This document shows, one piece after another, positions 18,696-20,729 of a stretch of DNA of 20,729 bases. The translations under genes and the position numbers were made by a program. The notes beneath the pieces were generated by a model, which saw only the letters and a program-made list of their open reading frames with translations, had not been told where the DNA came from and searched no databases. The stretch is from Priapulus caudatus. Taxonomy: Eukaryota; Priapulida; Priapulimorpha; Priapulimorphida; Priapulidae. Within the stretch, counting starts at the first letter, position 1. Every line of letters starts with the position of its first letter. The stretch lies in assembly GCF_000485595.1 (NCBI RefSeq), contig NW_014577244.1, forward strand, positions 449,242 through 469,970, given 5' to 3'.

Positions 18696-19610
18696 TACAT
18701 CATACGTGCACATCATATATTACTACAACCGCAATATTTGCATGTATAAGTTTACGAGATACAACAAGTACAATTCGAAGTGCATTTAACTCGCTCTTAT
18801 TGCATTGGTAATAGGACGAATATTTTATGTGCGCAGAATAACGACCACAGGGACGGTTAAGGTTTTTGTTTAATCCAAGCTGAACTCATTCCCCGTTAAA
18901 CCAGTTGTAAGCGAGACAATGTAGAGTAGTAATAATTCCATTCTCGCGCCGAGCTTGCTACGGCGTGCCACATATCCACGCCTGTTCAACACGCCGAGAT
19001 TGTCTGCATTCACGTTCTATTCACGCCACTTTTATTTCGCTGAGCGTATACAATCTTCGGCTCGCCTTGAGTGTACAAATTCGCCGTGTCTCACGTATAC
19101 GAGTGTCTCATAAATATTCCCGCCATAACCAGTGGCCGATGATCAATTAAGCCGCCGATTTCGCCTGAGGTCGCGCCAATGACAGCTAACACATACGCAA
19201 GCCTTTGCTGATGGGCCTACCTCGTATTTACCTGGCCCGCCGACAGCCATAATAAACTTTACGATAACACTATTCCTACCTATACTACGGCTTCAAATGA
19301 ATTCCGATGGAGATTCGTTCGTGTTGCATAGATGTGCTGCGCGTGATGAGAGCGATTGCGCCGTCAGTCATTCCGTCAGTCAGTCATTCCCCGGACGAAA
19401 CGAGAGGCGTGTGCTGGGAGTTTGACGTCGTGACTTGAATTGAGCAGATGTAATGCAATACGCGGCCGGCGATCGCGGCACATAATCCGTCTGCTAATAG
19501 AGACAACATCGAACGAGAACGCCATGCCTTTTACGGCGTTTGTACCCCGACCGAAACCAGTGCGAAATTAATATTAGACAGATGTTTAAAATAAAAAAAA
19601 TTATATTATA
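18692..19610. other. Unique non-coding sequence, about 0.9 kb
   Basis: Mixed composition with no supportable gene. A small tandem of CAGTCATTCCGT-type units lies at 19361-19390. Confidence 0.4.
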
Positions 19611-19794
19611 ATAATGGTAGTGGTGGTGGTGATGATGATGACGATGATGATAACAATAATAACAATAACAATAATAATTATAATAATAATAACGATAAAA
19701 GAATAATGGTAGTGGTGGTGGTGATGATGATGACGATGATGATAACAATAATAACAATAACAATAATAATTATAATAATAATAACGATAAAAGA
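19611..19794. repeat. Perfect 92-bp tandem duplication
   Basis: Bases 19611-19702 are repeated exactly at 19703-19794. Each unit is itself a mosaic of GGT, GAT/GAC, AAC and AAT trinucleotides and ends in AACGATAAAAGA. The absence of any difference over 92 bases of mutable simple sequence implies a very recent duplication or an assembly or sequencing artefact. Confidence 0.97.
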
Positions 19795-20160
19795 AATAAT
19801 AAAAATAAAAATATTATTATTATTAATTGTAGCAATAAGAAATAATCACGACGACGATAATAGTGAATGCTTTTAAAACATTAATTATTATTATTGCGTT
19901 ATTGGGAAACATGTCTCAAGCGAGCGCATGTGATGGAGGGGCTAATCCGAACATCATCACAATATACCGCTGTACAAAAACTACACCTCATGTGTCATCC
20001 ATTAAATATTTCTAGAAAATATGTCCAAGAAACATTTCTACCTGACTGGTAAATATTTCAGTTCTTGTGGAATGTAATGTAGGCCCTATAGTTACGTAAT
20101 ATGTGTGTAATCAGTGTACGATAATTTCTACGAGCTTCGTTATTGGTATAATATACGTTA
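19795..20160. other. AT-rich sequence with AAT/ATT stretches
   Basis: AATAAAAATA and ATTATTATT runs (19795-19830, 19880-19896) grade into unique AT-rich sequence. No gene is seen. Confidence 0.5.
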
Positions 20161-20729
20161 CATCATCCAAACCAATATAATACGGTACGTCTTCAACAAA
20201 AATAGGAAAACATGCAGACGTACTACTGTCATAAATAGAAAAAACAGGTGCCCACAAAATCCACCGAATCTTAACTCGTCTTCTTATAAAAGAATACAGA
20301 AACCACTGGTGCAGCTATCTTCCCAACTAAACTACAGTTTCGTCTCTCAAATAGGTGAACCTACCCACAAAACAGCCATTAATTATTCATACACCTCACA
20401 CAGACCATATCCAAATATGGATGTATTTTTCCAATAGTTTTTTTTTAACTTCTCTACTACCCTTGTACTTATTTGTCCAATAGATTTAATTCTGTGGCTA
20501 TACCAAGCAAGACCATCTCCCCTCCAGCGTCCAGACACCAAAACCTACCCAACTCACAGTTACCCACTCACCTACCCACCTTACTCTTTCCGCACCCCAC
20601 TCCTAACCCTCCCACGCACCTACCTACCTCGCTCCCGCCTACACACTCACTCATCCACCCACCCGACTTCGCCCTAACATAATATACAGTTTACCTTCCA
20701 CATCACTTCACCAAGCTCACCCCCCCCCC
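20161..20729. other. Strand-asymmetric, G-poor region ending in a C run
   Basis: The + strand is strongly depleted in G. By hand count 20221-20729 has about 44 G and 181 C. From about 20520 it becomes a degenerate ACCC/CCTA/CTCACC low-complexity sequence and ends in nine C at the window edge. The + strand open frames (20114-20437 and 20473-20682) are rich in Asn, Ser, Thr and Pro and have no recognised domain. Confidence 0.75.

Noticed and set aside
20521-20729. Possible telomeric repeat at the right end
   Set aside because: The CCTA/ACCC words are irregular and do not form TTAGG, TTAGGG or another fixed telomere unit.

Overview
The window reads as non-coding nuclear DNA from a eukaryote, most likely an arthropod. 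The support is negative and compositional: there is no dense tiling of open frames, no operon spacing and no recognisable protein family. Long microsatellites of many motif classes alternate with CpG-rich unique sequence and with AT-rich stretches full of TAATTA. That texture resembles insect intergenic or intronic DNA, perhaps hymenopteran, but the taxon is a guess. I recognise no protein-coding, rRNA or tRNA gene. All the longest open frames are translations of simple repeats (Ser/Ile/His/Pro, Cys/Val, Ser/Leu, Thr/His runs).

Layout. Bases 1-1740 are a nearly unbroken chain of simple repeats: GATA, TA, GGAT, TA, GA, CA, TA. Bases 1740-9100 are mostly unique sequence. They hold CA and TA tracts, a 24-base G run (2873-2896), a TATA-box-like site (4018), two candidate small inverted-repeat transposable elements (about 6077-6260 and 6647-6910) and a pyrimidine tract ending in a good splice-acceptor match (7752). 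Bases 9100-9870 carry three CRE-like motifs in tandem, a CA tract, and GAT then AAT tracts. Bases 10380-11710 hold a perfect splice-donor match, a five-copy 8-bp minisatellite and a 0.7-kb succession of GA, CAGG, CAAA and CAGA repeats. A 270-bp CA tract follows (11945-12212). Bases 12260-13790 include an AT-rich unique region and a GA/GT/poly-G block.

Bases 13790-17820 are GC- and CpG-rich unique DNA interleaved with an AT-rich segment that has a cluster of TAATTA sites (15091-15632). This is the best candidate for cis-regulatory sequence. Bases 17840-19610 hold a 28-bp-arm hairpin (18067-18128) and CACG/CA repeats. A perfect 92-bp tandem duplication lies at 19611-19794. The last 0.5 kb has a very strong excess of C over G and ends in nine C.

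No genes can be shown to work together here. The most interesting items are the MITE-like element whose ends are themselves hairpins, the 18067-18128 hairpin, the CRE-like tandem array, the exact 92-bp duplication and the strand-asymmetric 3' end.
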